Made by a program: the position numbers and the translations under genes. The notes below the pieces were generated by a model. The model did not search any database. It saw only the letters and a list, made by a program, of their open reading frames with translations, and was not told where the DNA came from. Below are positions 35,739-51,927 of a stretch of 64,000 nucleotides of DNA, in pieces. How positions within the stretch are numbered: the stretch's first letter is position 1; the number at the start of each line of letters is the position of its first letter. The stretch lies in NCBI RefSeq assembly GCF_900086645.1, contig NZ_LT576451.1, positions 3,844,001 to 3,908,000 of the forward strand, given 5' to 3'. The DNA comes from Curtobacterium sp. 9128 (lineage in GTDB: Bacteria > Actinomycetota > Actinomycetes > Actinomycetales > Microbacteriaceae).

Positions 35739-35927
35739 TCAGGCACTCGCGGTGCCACCACTCTCGAGCCGCGTGCGCAGCTCGTCGTGCAGGCCGGAGA
35801 AGGCATCGGCGCGATCCGGCAGTGGGAGGTCCTCAGCCGCACGTGCACGGCGCGCGACGTCGGTCACGGACGGCTGCTCCTGCTCGTCGTGCTGTGGTTC
35901 CCCGGAGTCGTTCGACACGACATCCAC
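35739..35927 (-). CDS. Small conserved-context hypothetical protein
   Basis: A 62-residue, strongly charged protein with no membrane segment. It begins VDVVSNDSGEPQHDEQEQPS, then a probable helix containing ARRARAAEDLPLPDRADAF and a C-terminal LHDELRTRLES. The start is a GTG at 35927, one base after the HAD stop; a second GTG at 35918 is possible. Its stop lies 7 bp before tlyA, so it belongs to the HAD-tlyA-nadK operon. I do not recognise a family. Confidence 0.65.
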   Translation of the reverse strand: MDVVSNDSGEPQHDEQEQPSVTDVARRARAAEDLPLPDRADAFSGLHDELRTRLESGGTASA

Positions 35928-35928
35928 G

Positions 35929-37074
35929 CTACTCGCCGCCGTAGAGCTGGGGGTCGACGTCGAGCCCGTAGATCGCCAACCCGGAGTCCCAGATCGCGGT
36001 CGCGCCGGCGCGCAGCAGGTCCATGGGGTCCGCTCCTGCCCGCTCCACCCGGACCACGTGCTGGCGCATCCGGACGGTGGCGTCACCGACGCTCACGAAC
36101 CGGGTGCCGTCCTCGGCTTCGTGCCGGTGGGTCATCGGGTAGGGCTCCGAGAGCCCACGGAGGTCCTGGAGGACGAACGTCGGACGCGAGCGCTGATCAG
36201 CCGCGAGCACCTGCTTCGCCTGGTCGATGCCGGTGAGCACGAGCACGCTCGGGATGCCGGCGTCGTTCGCACCCTTGATGTCGGTGTCGAGTCGATCCCC
36301 GATGAACAGTGGACGCTCGCCACCGAACCGGGCGAGGGCGGCGTCGAAGATCGGTCGCTCGGGCTTGCCGGCGACGACCGGCATCCGTCCGACGGCCTGG
36401 TGGACCGCTGCCACGAGCGTGCCGTTGCCGGGAGCGATGCCCCGTTCGACCGGGATCGACCAGTCCATGTTCGTCGCGACCCATGGGATCTCCGGGTCCG
36501 CGAGCGCGAAGGATGCCTCTGCCAGCTGCTGCCACCCGAGGTCGGGCGAGAAGCCCTGGATGACGGCCGCCGGGGAGTCCTCGGCGCTCGACGTCACGGT
36601 GAACCCGGCCTGCTCGACGATGCTCGTCAGTCCGATGCCGCCGATCACGAGGACCGTGGAGCCCTCGGGGACGAGCGTCGACAGGAGCCGGACACCGGCC
36701 TGTGAGCTCGTGACGACGTCGTCGGGCGTGACCTCGAGCCCGTAGCGCTCGAGGTGCTCGGCGACGTCGGACGGCCGACGGGAGGCGTTGTTCGTGATGT
36801 ACCCGACCCGAGCCGTGAGCGACGCCCGCGTCAGCGACTCGACCGCGTGCGGGATCGCGTTCCGCCCGCGGTAGACGACGCCGTCGAGGTCGGTGAGGAC
36901 CAGGTCGACACCGTCCGTCGGTGGACGCGGGGTGTCAGTCGGCTGCGGAGCCGTCGACGTCGCGGGGGTTGTCGTCGTCGATCTCCCCGAGGTCGTCGTC
37001 GGGCTCGTCCGCTGCGGGCTCGTCGAGGGGCTCGAGCTGGTCGGGCTCTCCGGGCTCGTCGTCGACGGGTCCAT
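35929..37074 (-). CDS. HAD-superfamily (IIA, NagD-like) hydrolase
   Basis: A predicted sugar- or nucleotide-phosphate phosphatase. The nucleophile motif LTDLDGVVYRG begins at about residue 60, GYITNNASRRPSDVAEHL is the class IIA mark, and PLFIGDRLDTDIKGANDAG carries the Mg-binding aspartates near the C-terminus. The start is a problem. The first in-frame ATG ahead of the domain is at 37074, inside the upstream gene, and would add about 60 Ser/Thr/Pro-rich residues. No ATG or GTG lies between it and the domain; a rare CTG at 36906 is an alternative. The C-terminal extension of about 60 residues is unusual. Confidence 0.8.
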   Translation of the reverse strand: MDPSTTSPESPTSSSPSTSPQRTSPTTTSGRSTTTTPATSTAPQPTDTPRPPTDGVDLVLTDLDGVVYRGRNAIPHAVESLTRASLTARVGYITNNASRRPSDVAEHLERYGLEVTPDDVVTSSQAGVRLLSTLVPEGSTVLVIGGIGLTSIVEQAGFTVTSSAEDSPAAVIQGFSPDLGWQQLAEASFALADPEIPWVATNMDWSIPVERGIAPGNGTLVAAVHQAVGRMPVVAGKPERPIFDAALARFGGERPLFIGDRLDTDIKGANDAGIPSVLVLTGIDQAKQVLAADQRSRPTFVLQDLRGLSEPYPMTHRHEAEDGTRFVSVGDATVRMRQHVVRVERAGADPMDLLRAGATAIWDSGLAIYGLDVDPQLYGGE

Positions 37075-38938
37075 CGAGTCGCTCGGGCTCGTCTCCGAGT
37101 TCTTCGACTTCGAACGCTTCCTCGACCACATCAACTGTCTCCCAAGAGTCTTCATCGGCGGCTTCCGCGAGGGCCTCCGCCGCGCGGTCGACACGGGCCC
37201 ACCACTCGTCGGCCTCGTCCTGGCGGCCGAGCTCCTCGAGCGTGGCCGCGTAAGCACTGTAGAGCGCGGGCGACCAGCTGTACGCCGTCGACGGGTCGAG
37301 CTGTGGAATCTCCAGCTCGCCGAGGGCAGCTGTGGGATTCCCGAGGTCGATCCGCGCGCCGGACATGGCGATCGCGAGCTCGACCTGGACGCCCGGCTCG
37401 AGCGACGCACGGTCCGTCGAACGGCCCAGCTCCAGCGCACGCTCTGGACGGCCGAGGCCACGCTCGCAGTCGACCATCATCGGCAGCTGGTCGTTGCGTC
37501 CGGAGATCCGACGGTACGTCCGCAGCTCGCGCAGCGCCGTGCCGAAGTCACCGAGTCGGTAGGCCGTGATCGCAGCGGTCTCACGGACCACCGCCACACG
37601 ACCGGCACGGCGCGCCGCACTCAGCGCGTGCTGGTTCGCGAGCTCGGGATCCTCGTCCACGAGCAGCGCCGCAGTCACGAGGTGCCGCGCAACCCAGTCG
37701 GCGTTGTCCTTGCTGAGGGTCTTCAGCTCCGCGCGGGCCTGCGGGTGGAGGTCACGCGCCTGCACGTCCTCGGGGATCTCCGGGTCCTCGTGGCGCGGGC
37801 GGATCGACTTCGTGCCGTACGGGTCGCGGTCCTCGAAGTCGTCGCGCGCTGCTTCGCCGAAACGGGCGCCCGGACCACGGGTGCCGTCGCCGAAGCGTCG
37901 ACGCTCGTCGCCCCCGCGGCCGCCGAACTGTCCGCGCTCGGGACGGTCCCCGTCGCGGCGGGGACGATCCGAGTTGAACGGACGGTCTCCGTCACGACGA
38001 GGACGATCGCTGCCGCCACGGAACGGCCGGTCGCCGTCACGGCGGGGACGGTCGGAGTTGAACGGACGATCCCCGTCACGACGAGGACGATCCGAGTTGA
38101 ACGGACGATCCCCGTCACGACGCGGACGGTCGGAGTTGTAGGGACGATCCCCGTCACGACGCGGACGATCGGAGTTGAACGGACGATCCCCGTCACGACG
38201 CGGACGGTCGGAGTTGTAGGGACGATCCCCGTCACGACGCGGACGATCGGAGTTGAACGGACGGTCGCCGTCACGACGCGGCCGGTCGCTGCCGCCACGG
38301 AAGGGACGGTCACCGTCACGGCGGGGACGATCGGAGTTGAACGGGCGATCCCCGTCACGACGCGGACGATCCGAGTTGAACGGACGATCCCCGTCACGAC
38401 GCGGACGATCCGAGTTGAACGGACGATCCCCGTCACGACGCGGACGATCCGAGTTGAACGGGCGATCCCCGTCACGACGCGGACGATCCGAGTTGAACGG
38501 GCGATCCCCGTCCCGGCGAGGACGATCGCTGCCGCCACGGAACGGCCGATCCCCATCCCGACGAGGACGATCCGAGTTGAACGGACGATCCCCACGGGGT
38601 CCACCGGTACGCGGCGGTCGCTCCGAGGAGTCGCGGTCGCCCCGCCACGCCGGACGATCGGAACGCTGACCACCATCGCGGAAGCCACGACCGCTCGTGC
38701 TGTCGCGCGGTCCCCGATCGCCACGGAAGGGGCGGTCACCATCGCGCTGCGGGCGATCACGCCGGTCACCTTCACGGCGCTCGAACTCACGGGGCCCGGA
38801 CGACCATCCGCCGCGGCTGCCACCGCGGTCGTCACGGCGAGGAGCGCCATCGCGACGCGGGGATCGGTCACCGTCTCGGGGCGGGCGTCCGCCACGCTCG
38901 TCGTCGCGGTCGTTCCGCCGTTCGTCGTCGTTCGCCAC
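36935..38938 (-). CDS. Arg/Asp-repeat disordered protein with TPR-like C-terminus
   Basis: A 667-residue protein of two parts. The first 340 or so residues are extremely rich in Arg, Asp, Gly and Pro. They include about 16 tandem copies of DRPRRDGDRPFNS, with three RGGS variants. The C-terminal 300 residues are ordered-looking and helical (LATLSKDNADW-like, then LVDEDPELANQHALSAARRA, TALRELRTYRRISGRN, SPALYSAYAATLEELGRQDEA), resembling tetratricopeptide repeats, and end in a very acidic tail. The GTG start at 38938 has GAGGAG seven bases upstream. It is the first gene after the rRNA operon. I do not know its function; the basic-acidic low-complexity region suggests RNA binding or condensate formation. 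Confidence 0.8.
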   Translation of the reverse strand: MANDDERRNDRDDERGGRPPRDGDRSPRRDGAPRRDDRGGSRGGWSSGPREFERREGDRRDRPQRDGDRPFRGDRGPRDSTSGRGFRDGGQRSDRPAWRGDRDSSERPPRTGGPRGDRPFNSDRPRRDGDRPFRGGSDRPRRDGDRPFNSDRPRRDGDRPFNSDRPRRDGDRPFNSDRPRRDGDRPFNSDRPRRDGDRPFNSDRPRRDGDRPFRGGSDRPRRDGDRPFNSDRPRRDGDRPYNSDRPRRDGDRPFNSDRPRRDGDRPYNSDRPRRDGDRPFNSDRPRRDGDRPFNSDRPRRDGDRPFRGGSDRPRRDGDRPFNSDRPRRDGDRPERGQFGGRGGDERRRFGDGTRGPGARFGEAARDDFEDRDPYGTKSIRPRHEDPEIPEDVQARDLHPQARAELKTLSKDNADWVARHLVTAALLVDEDPELANQHALSAARRAGRVAVVRETAAITAYRLGDFGTALRELRTYRRISGRNDQLPMMVDCERGLGRPERALELGRSTDRASLEPGVQVELAIAMSGARIDLGNPTAALGELEIPQLDPSTAYSWSPALYSAYAATLEELGRQDEADEWWARVDRAAEALAEAADEDSWETVDVVEEAFEVEELGDEPERLDGPVDDEPGEPDQLEPLDEPAADEPDDDLGEIDDDNPRDVDGSAAD
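37930..38592. repeat. Coding minisatellite of 39/45-bp units
   Basis: About 16 direct repeats encode the Arg/Asp unit of the gene at 36935. The standard unit is 39 bp; three copies have 45 bp because FNS is replaced by FRGGS. They fall into blocks (one RGGS then five FNS; one RGGS then six FNS/YNS; one RGGS then one FNS), which suggests block duplication. All units keep the reading frame. Confidence 0.9.
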
Positions 38939-39075
38939 CGTTGTGCTCCTCGTTGCGTGCCGGAGCTCTCGCGCCGGCTGTCGTCCGCTGTGTCGTTGTG
39001 GTTGTGCGCCGTCCCTGGCCTCGAGCGACCCCAGTCCATCACGAACCGGGCCCGGCGTCGAGCCGTCGAGTGCAC

Positions 39076-39154
39076 GGCAAAAACAGAAATGGCCACCGGC
39101 CTCCACGAGAACGAGGGTCTCCCCTGCGAGTTCTCGATGGAGGGCCGATGGCCA
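39076..39154 (-). terminator. rRNA operon terminator
   Basis: Downstream of 5S, a long interrupted stem (TGGCCA, GGCC, CCA and AGAAC blocks on both sides, 39090-39154) is followed on the minus strand by TTTCTGTTTTTGCC. It is a strong intrinsic terminator. Confidence 0.85.
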
Positions 39155-39171
39155 CATCTTCTTACGTTGAG

Positions 39172-39288
39172 TCCGGCGGCGTCCTACTCTCCCACAAGGT
39201 CCCCCTTGCAGTACCATCGGCGCTGAGAGGCTTAGCTTCCGGGTTCGGAATGTGACCGGGCGTTTCCCTCTCGCTATGACCACCGGAA
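39172..39288 (-). rRNA. rrf: 5S ribosomal RNA
   Basis: The minus strand reads TTCCGGTGGTCATAGCGAGA at the 5' end and closes with GGACGCCGCCGGA, about 117 nt in all, with the usual CCCGGAAGCTAAGCC and GGGAGAGTAGGACG blocks. It follows 23S by about 140 bp in the same operon. Ends are estimated by pairing and may be off by a few bases. Confidence 0.93.
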
Positions 39289-39427
39289 CACTGTCGACCA
39301 TGATCTGGTCTCAACATGTTCCTTCAAGCCGTTGCTGAAGTATTCAGTTGATTCCCGATCGTCTGTCGGGAACCACAAAGTGGACGCGAGCCCCAACACC
39401 GAAGTGTCGGGAAATAGTTGTGTTGTC

Positions 39428-44498
<5,071 letters not shown>

Positions 44499-44931
44499 AA
44501 AATTACAACCAACACCGAAGTGCCAGCGAGTTGATCTTGACTGTTGACTGTCTACTGACAATCTTCAATCCAAAAGGAATTGTCTCCGACTCGACCAGCA
44601 AAACCGGCCGAGCACGGGGTCAATAAATTGGCATTGACAATGTGCACGCTGTTGAGTTCTCAAGGACCAGACGCGCTCCCCGCTCGACCCCGAAAGAGGT
44701 TCCGCCAGAGAGGCATTCGTTCTTGGTTTGACCACCGGTGTCGTCGGACTCGAGGTCCAGTGGGCTCATCCCCGAGGGGAGAGAACCGGTGGAGTAGTCA
44801 TCCTAGGCGTCGAAGCCGTCCAGCGCAAGGCCGGATCTGAACTTCAGTGGAGGATGGTCCCGCTTGAGGGCCGACGTGCTCTGGGCTTTCGCTCCAGCCG
44901 CTCCGCCGCACCTTTGGGGTGACGAGTAAGA
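44499..44931 (-). other. rRNA operon leader
   Basis: An untranslated leader of about 430 bp between the promoter and 16S. It contains CTTGAGAACTCAACAGCGTG (minus strand, near 44650), a boxA-like antitermination element, and AT-rich segments that can pair with the 16S flank for RNase III processing. No coding sequence is supported. Confidence 0.7.
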
Positions 44932-44961
44932 ACTATACGCAGCGCTGGACGGGTGCGCCAA
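44932..44961 (-). promoter_or_regulatory. Probable rRNA operon promoter
   Basis: On the minus strand TTGGCG, 18 bp, then TATAGT. Start would be near 44925, about 430 bp ahead of 16S. It is the best sigma-70-like match upstream of the operon; other promoters closer to 16S are possible. Confidence 0.6.
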
Positions 44962-45016
44962 GGCGGGCCACATCCCGGGCGTGTCGCATCGTGCAACACG
45001 TCACCCGGGACGCACG

Positions 45017-45050
45017 GAAGCCCGGTCCCACACTCGTGGAACCGGGCTTC
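45017..45050 (-). terminator. tyrS terminator-like hairpin
   Basis: Perfect 10-bp arms GAAGCCCGGT / ACCGGGCTTC with a 14-nt loop, 16 bp past the tyrS stop and before the rRNA promoter. There is no T-run. Confidence 0.65.
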
Positions 45051-45065
45051 GCGCGTCCGAATGGA

Positions 45066-46382
45066 TCAGCCGACGACGGTCACGCCAGCGAGGGTCTTCT
45101 TGCCACGACGGAGCACGAGCACTCCCCCGGGCAGGGCGAGGTCGGACAGCGAGGCCGTCGGGTCTTCGGCTCGGGCGTTGTTCACGTAGACGCCGCCTTG
45201 GTCGATGGCACGTCGGGCTTCCCCGAGGGACTTCACCAGCTCGGTCTCGACGAGCGCCTTCGCCAGGTCGGCATCCGGCGCGAGCGAGATCGAGCCGGGG
45301 AGTTCCGCGATCGCGGACCGGAGCGTGGGTTCGTCGAGCGCCTCCAGGTCACCGTTGCCGAACAACGCCGCCGAGGCATCGATCGCCGCCTGGGTCGCCG
45401 GGACACCGTGCACGATCGACGTCACCTCGAACGCGAGGGTCCGCTGGGCCTCGCGCCGGAAGGGTTCATCGGCCACCGCCTGCTCGAGCCGTTCGATCTC
45501 GGCCCTCGGCAGGAAGGTGAACTTCTGCAGTCGGTCGACGACGTCGGCATCAGTGGTGTTGAGCCAGAACTGGTACAGCGCGTACGGCGACGTCATGTCG
45601 GCGTCGAGCCAGATGGCGTTGCCCTCGCTCTTGCCGAACTTCGTGCCGTCGGAGTTCGTGATGAGGGGCGTCCCCATCGCGTGCACGGTGGCGCCTTCGG
45701 CTCGACGGATGAGCTCCGTCCCCGAGGTCAGGTTGCCCCACTGGTCGGAGCCACCCGTCTGCAGCGTGCACCCGTACTGCCGGAACAGCTCGCGGTAGTC
45801 CATCCCCTGCAGGATCTGGTAGCTGAACTCCGTGTAGCTGATCCCGGCGTCCGAGTTCAGCCGGGCAGCGACCGCGTCCTTCTTGAGCATCGAGTTGACG
45901 CGGAAGTACTTGCCGACGTCGCGGAGGAAGTCGATCGCGGACATCGGCGACGTCCAGTCGAGGTTGTTCACGAGCCGCACGCCGTTGTCGCCGTCCGGGC
46001 TGAGGAACCGCGACACCTGCTCCTGCAAGCGGGCCACCCACTCGGACACGGTCTCCCGGGTGTTCAGGGTGCGCTCTGCCGTCGGACGCGGGTCGCCGAT
46101 CAGGCCGGTCGAACCACCGACGAGTGCGAGGGGCTTGTGCCCCGCGAGCTGCAGCCGCCGCATCGTCAGGAGCTGGAGCAGGTTGCCGCAGTGCAGTGAC
46201 GGAGCCGTCGGGTCGAAGCCGCAGTAATAGGTGATCGGCTCGCCGTCGAGGGCCTCTTTGAGTGCGGTCTCGTCGGTCGAGACGTGCACCAGACCACGCC
46301 AGCGCAGCTCGTCCCACACCGAGGCGAAGGTGGGATCGTTCTGCTGACGCGTCAGGACATCGAGAGCGGTATCACTGGACAC
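45066..46382 (-). CDS. tyrS: Tyrosyl-tRNA synthetase
   Basis: TyrRS (438 aa) charges tRNA-Tyr. The class I signatures are HIGH-like PSLHCGNLLQLLTMRRL (about residue 60) and KFGKSEGNAIWLD (KMSKS-like). The tyrosine pocket lies in YCGFDPTAP and YEFSYQILQGMDY-type sequence, and a C-terminal S4 domain ends at VLRRGKKTLAGV. The start is the GTG at 46382 (VSSDTALDVLTRQQ). The neighbours mpg and argH match the usual actinobacterial order. Confidence 0.96.
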   Translation of the reverse strand: MSSDTALDVLTRQQNDPTFASVWDELRWRGLVHVSTDETALKEALDGEPITYYCGFDPTAPSLHCGNLLQLLTMRRLQLAGHKPLALVGGSTGLIGDPRPTAERTLNTRETVSEWVARLQEQVSRFLSPDGDNGVRLVNNLDWTSPMSAIDFLRDVGKYFRVNSMLKKDAVAARLNSDAGISYTEFSYQILQGMDYRELFRQYGCTLQTGGSDQWGNLTSGTELIRRAEGATVHAMGTPLITNSDGTKFGKSEGNAIWLDADMTSPYALYQFWLNTTDADVVDRLQKFTFLPRAEIERLEQAVADEPFRREAQRTLAFEVTSIVHGVPATQAAIDASAALFGNGDLEALDEPTLRSAIAELPGSISLAPDADLAKALVETELVKSLGEARRAIDQGGVYVNNARAEDPTASLSDLALPGGVLVLRRGKKTLAGVTVVG

Positions 46383-46443
46383 CCAGCCATCGTAGCGGCG
46401 GCCAGTGATGCACACAGCACACGGGAGGCCCGGTGCTGGTCCG

Positions 46444-48575
<2,132 letters not shown>

Positions 48576-49763
48576 TCAGTTGGCGCGGTCGCGGCGGGCC
48601 GCGATGCGGCTCGGGAGCGACCAGATGTCGATGAAGCCCTTCGCCTGCTCCTGGTCGAAGGTGTCGCCCGTGTCGTTCGTCGCGAGCTCGAAGTCGTAGA
48701 GACTCTGCTCGGAGCGGCGCCCCGTGACCGTCGCACGGCCACCGTGGAGCTGCAGTCGGACGTCCCCGGACACGTGCTGCTGGGTGTGGTCGATGAACGC
48801 GTCGAGACCCCGCTTGAGGCCTCCGAACCAGAGCCCGTCGTAGACCAGCTCGGCCCAGTCGGCCTCGACCCTGCGCTTGTAGCGGGCGACGTCACGCTCG
48901 AGGGTGAGGCTCTCGAGTTCCTCGTGCGCGGCGATGAGCGCGATCGCTGCAGGGGCCTCGTACACCTCGCGCGACTTGATGCCCACGAGGCGGTCTTCGA
49001 GGACGTCGATGCGACCGACGCCGTGCCGGCCGGCCAGGGCGTTCAGCTCCTGGACGATGCGCAGCACGCTGAAGCGCTGACCGTCGATGGCGACCGGGAC
49101 GCCCTGCTCGAACGTGATCGTGACCTCGTCCGGGTCACGTGGGAGCGTCGGGTCCTGCGTGGACGCGTAGAGGTACTCAGTCGGGGCGGTCCACGGGTCC
49201 TCGAGGGAAGCGGCCTCCACCGCGCGTCCCCAGACGTTCTGGTCGACCGAGTCGCCCCGGTGCCGGATCGGGAGACCGTGCGCGTCGGCGTAGGCGATCA
49301 CCTTGTCCCTGGTCAGCGCGAGGTCACGGACCGGGGCGATCGACGTCAGCTCGGGGGCGATCGCGGCCACCGCCGCCTCGAAGCGGACCTGGTCGTTGCC
49401 CTTCCCGGAGCACCCGTGCGCGACGGTGTCGGCGCCGAGCTGCTTCGCCGTGGCCGCGAGGTGCTTCGCGATGAGCGGGCGGCTCAGGGCGGAGACCAGT
49501 GGGTACCGCTTCTGGTAGAGCGCGTTCGCCTTGATCGCGGGCACGACGTACTCGTCGGCGAACTCGTCCTTCGCGTCGATGACCACGGCTTCCACCGCGC
49601 CGCAGTCCAGGGCGCGCTGGCGGACGGTCTGCAGGTCGTCGCCGCCCTGACCGAGGTCGACCGTCAGCGCCACGACGTCCTTGCCGGTGGCCTCGCGCAG
49701 CCAGCCGATGCCGACGGACGTGTCGAGTCCGCCGGAGTAGGCCAGGACGACGCGGTCTGCCAC
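48576..49763 (-). CDS. argG: Argininosuccinate synthase
   Basis: ArgG (395 aa) joins citrulline and aspartate with ATP. The N-terminal PP-loop [16 protein letters not shown] and the later [14 protein letters not shown] are the ATP and substrate loops. The length matches the short bacterial type I. It starts 8 bp after argF. In many Actinobacteria argR would sit between argF and argG; here it does not. Confidence 0.96.
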   Translation of the reverse strand: MADRVVLAYSGGLDTSVGIGWLREATGKDVVALTVDLGQGGDDLQTVRQRALDCGAVEAVVIDAKDEFADEYVVPAIKANALYQKRYPLVSALSRPLIAKHLAATAKQLGADTVAHGCSGKGNDQVRFEAAVAAIAPELTSIAPVRDLALTRDKVIAYADAHGLPIRHRGDSVDQNVWGRAVEAASLEDPWTAPTEYLYASTQDPTLPRDPDEVTITFEQGVPVAIDGQRFSVLRIVQELNALAGRHGVGRIDVLEDRLVGIKSREVYEAPAAIALIAAHEELESLTLERDVARYKRRVEADWAELVYDGLWFGGLKRGLDAFIDHTQQHVSGDVRLQLHGGRATVTGRRSEQSLYDFELATNDTGDTFDQEQAKGFIDIWSLPSRIAARRDRAN

Positions 49764-49771
49764 GGGTGCTC

Positions 49772-50704
49772 CTAGGCGCCCGTGTTCGCGGCGAGGAGCC
49801 AGGCGAGGAGTGCCTTCTGGGCGTGCAGGCGGTTCTCCGCCTCGTCCCAGATGATGCTGCGCGGACCGTCGATCACGTCGGCGGTGACCTCGTACCCACG
49901 GTCGGCCGGCAGGCAGTGCATGAACACGGCGTCGTCCGCGGCGTGCGCCATCATCGCGTCGTCGACGCGGTAGCCGTTGAAGGTGTCGAGACGCTGCTGC
50001 TTCTCGTCCTCCTTGCCCATCGACACCCAGGTGTCCGTCACGACGACGTCCGCACCGGCCACGGCGGCGACCGGGTCCGTCACCACGAGCACCGATCCAC
50101 CGGTCTCGGCAGCCCGGCGTTCGGCGTCCGACACGACGTCGACGGCCGGCGAGAACGCAGCAGGGGAACCGACACGGACGTGCATGCCCGCGGTGGCTCC
50201 GGCGAGCAGGTACGACTGCGCCATGTTGCTCGCGCCGTCGCCGACGAAGGCGACCGTCTGTCCGGCGAGTGCACCGCGGTGTTCACGGATCGTCAGGAGG
50301 TCGGCGAGCAGCTGGCACGGGTGGAAGTCGTCGGACAGGGCGTTGACGACGGGGACCGTGGTGCCTTCCGCCATCTCCTCGAGTCCGGCCTGACCGTAGG
50401 TGCGCCAGACGATGGCCGACACCATGCGCTCGAGCACACGGGCCGTGTCGGACGGGGTCTCCTTGCCGCCGAGCTGGCTGTTCGCCGTCGAGATGATGAG
50501 CGGGCTGCCACCCAGGTCGCTGATCCCGACGTGGAAGGACACCCGGGTGCGCGTCGACGACTTGTCGAAGATCACGGCGACGCTCTGCGGGCCCGCGAGC
50601 GGCTTCGCGCCCCAGCGGTCGCGCTTCATCCCGACCGCGAGGTCGAGGATGGCGGACTGCTCGGCCTGCGAGAGGTCGTCGTCGCGGAGGAAGTGGCGGG
50701 TCAT
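49772..50704 (-). CDS. argF: Ornithine carbamoyltransferase
   Basis: ArgF (310 aa) makes citrulline from ornithine and carbamoyl phosphate. Carbamoyl-phosphate binding is by [28 protein letters not shown] and [13 protein letters not shown] (HCLP) complete the active site. Its ATG overlaps the argD stop by 4 bp. It is part of the argCJBDFGH run. Confidence 0.96.
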   Translation of the reverse strand: MTRHFLRDDDLSQAEQSAILDLAVGMKRDRWGAKPLAGPQSVAVIFDKSSTRTRVSFHVGISDLGGSPLIISTANSQLGGKETPSDTARVLERMVSAIVWRTYGQAGLEEMAEGTTVPVVNALSDDFHPCQLLADLLTIREHRGALAGQTVAFVGDGASNMAQSYLLAGATAGMHVRVGSPAAFSPAVDVVSDAERRAAETGGSVLVVTDPVAAVAGADVVVTDTWVSMGKEDEKQQRLDTFNGYRVDDAMMAHAADDAVFMHCLPADRGYEVTADVIDGPRSIIWDEAENRLHAQKALLAWLLAANTGA

Positions 50705-51927
50705 GCGGAGGTCTCCTGGTCGGCGCCCTCGACGGCCGCCATGCTCTGGGCGAGGATCGACAGGAACTCGTCGATCTCGGCGTCGGACACGATGAGCGGC
50801 GGCGCGATGCGCAGGCTCGCCTCGTTGGGGGCGTTCACGATGAGACCCCGCTCGAGTGCGGCAGCCGAGATGGCTGCCGCGACGGGGCGGTGCAGCCCGA
50901 CCCCGATGAGCAGGCCGCGCCCGCGGATCTCCTCGACCAGCGGCGAGGCGATCGCGGCGATGCCCGCACGGATCCGCTCCCCCTTGACCAGGGCGGCCTC
51001 GACGAGACCGGCGTCCTCGATCTCGCCGAGGACCGCGTTCGCGACACGGGTGCCGAGCGGGTTGCCACCGAAGGTCGAGCCGTGCTGCCCGGCGGAGAAG
51101 AGCTCAGAGGCGCGACCGAAGGTCACGAGCGCCCCGATCGGGAACCCGCCCGCGATGCCCTTCGCGATCGTGATGGCATCGGGGACGACCCCGAGGTGCT
51201 GGAACGCGAACCACGACCCCGTCCGGCCGACACCGGTCTGGATCTCGTCGAGGATGAGCAGCGCGCCGTGCTCCTCGGTCAAGCGACGAGCGGCGGCGAG
51301 GAACCCGTCGGGCAGGTCGACGACGCCGGCCTCGCCCTTGATCGGCTCGAGGATGAGCGCCGCGACGGTGTCGTCGATCGCGTGCTCGAGCGCCTCGATC
51401 GTGGTGTCGACGTGGTCGACCCCCGGGATCATCGGCAGGAAGTCCTCTTGCAGTGCGGGCTTGCCGGTGAGCGCGAGCGCACCCATCGTGCGGCCGTGGA
51501 AGCCCTGCTTGAGTGCGAGGATCCGGGTCTTCCGACCATCAGCACCCTTGTTCAGCCGGGCGAGCTTGAACGCGGCCTCGTTCGCCTCCGCACCGGAATT
51601 GCCGAAGTACACGCGACCCGCGTCGCCGGCGCCGGTGATGCGCTTCAGCCGCTCGGCGAGCTCGAGCTGCGGGGGCGTCGCGAAGTAGTTCGACACGTGC
51701 ACGAGTTTGGCGGCCTGGTCGGCGATCGCCTCGACGAGGACGGGGTGCGCGTGCCCGAGGGAGTTCACCGCGATGCCGGCGAGGAAGTCGAGGTATTCCT
51801 TGCCGTCGACGTCCCACACGCGGCAGCCCGACCCGCGCTCGAGCATGACCTTCGGCGGGGTCAGGGATCGCATCAGCGACGCCCCGAACCGGTCGTTCCA
51901 GGTCTCGGTCTGCGTCTCGGTGTTCAC
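50701..51927 (-). CDS. argD: Acetylornithine aminotransferase
   Basis: ArgD (408 aa) is the PLP enzyme that converts N-acetylglutamate semialdehyde to N-acetylornithine. The PLP lysine is in ITIAKGIAGGFPIGALV, the phosphate-binding region in YFGNSGAEANEAA, and the Asp in LILDEIQTGVGRTG. A GTG start at 51927 overlaps argB in a GTGA; AAGGGA lies upstream. Confidence 0.95.
   Translation of the reverse strand: MNTETQTETWNDRFGASLMRSLTPPKVMLERGSGCRVWDVDGKEYLDFLAGIAVNSLGHAHPVLVEAIADQAAKLVHVSNYFATPPQLELAERLKRITGAGDAGRVYFGNSGAEANEAAFKLARLNKGADGRKTRILALKQGFHGRTMGALALTGKPALQEDFLPMIPGVDHVDTTIEALEHAIDDTVAALILEPIKGEAGVVDLPDGFLAAARRLTEEHGALLILDEIQTGVGRTGSWFAFQHLGVVPDAITIAKGIAGGFPIGALVTFGRASELFSAGQHGSTFGGNPLGTRVANAVLGEIEDAGLVEAALVKGERIRAGIAAIASPLVEEIRGRGLLIGVGLHRPVAAAISAAALERGLIVNAPNEASLRIAPPLIVSDAEIDEFLSILAQSMAAVEGADQETSA

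Noticed and set aside
37930-38592. A CRISPR-like array of regular 39-bp repeats
   Set aside because: The repeats are directly adjacent, without unique spacers, and all encode one protein frame; it is a coding minisatellite.
36893-39226. A 777-codon open frame on the plus strand with Val/Thr/Ile-rich repeats
   Set aside because: It is antisense to the Arg/Asp repeat gene. The open frame results from the repeated GC-rich unit, and it has no ribosome site or family similarity.
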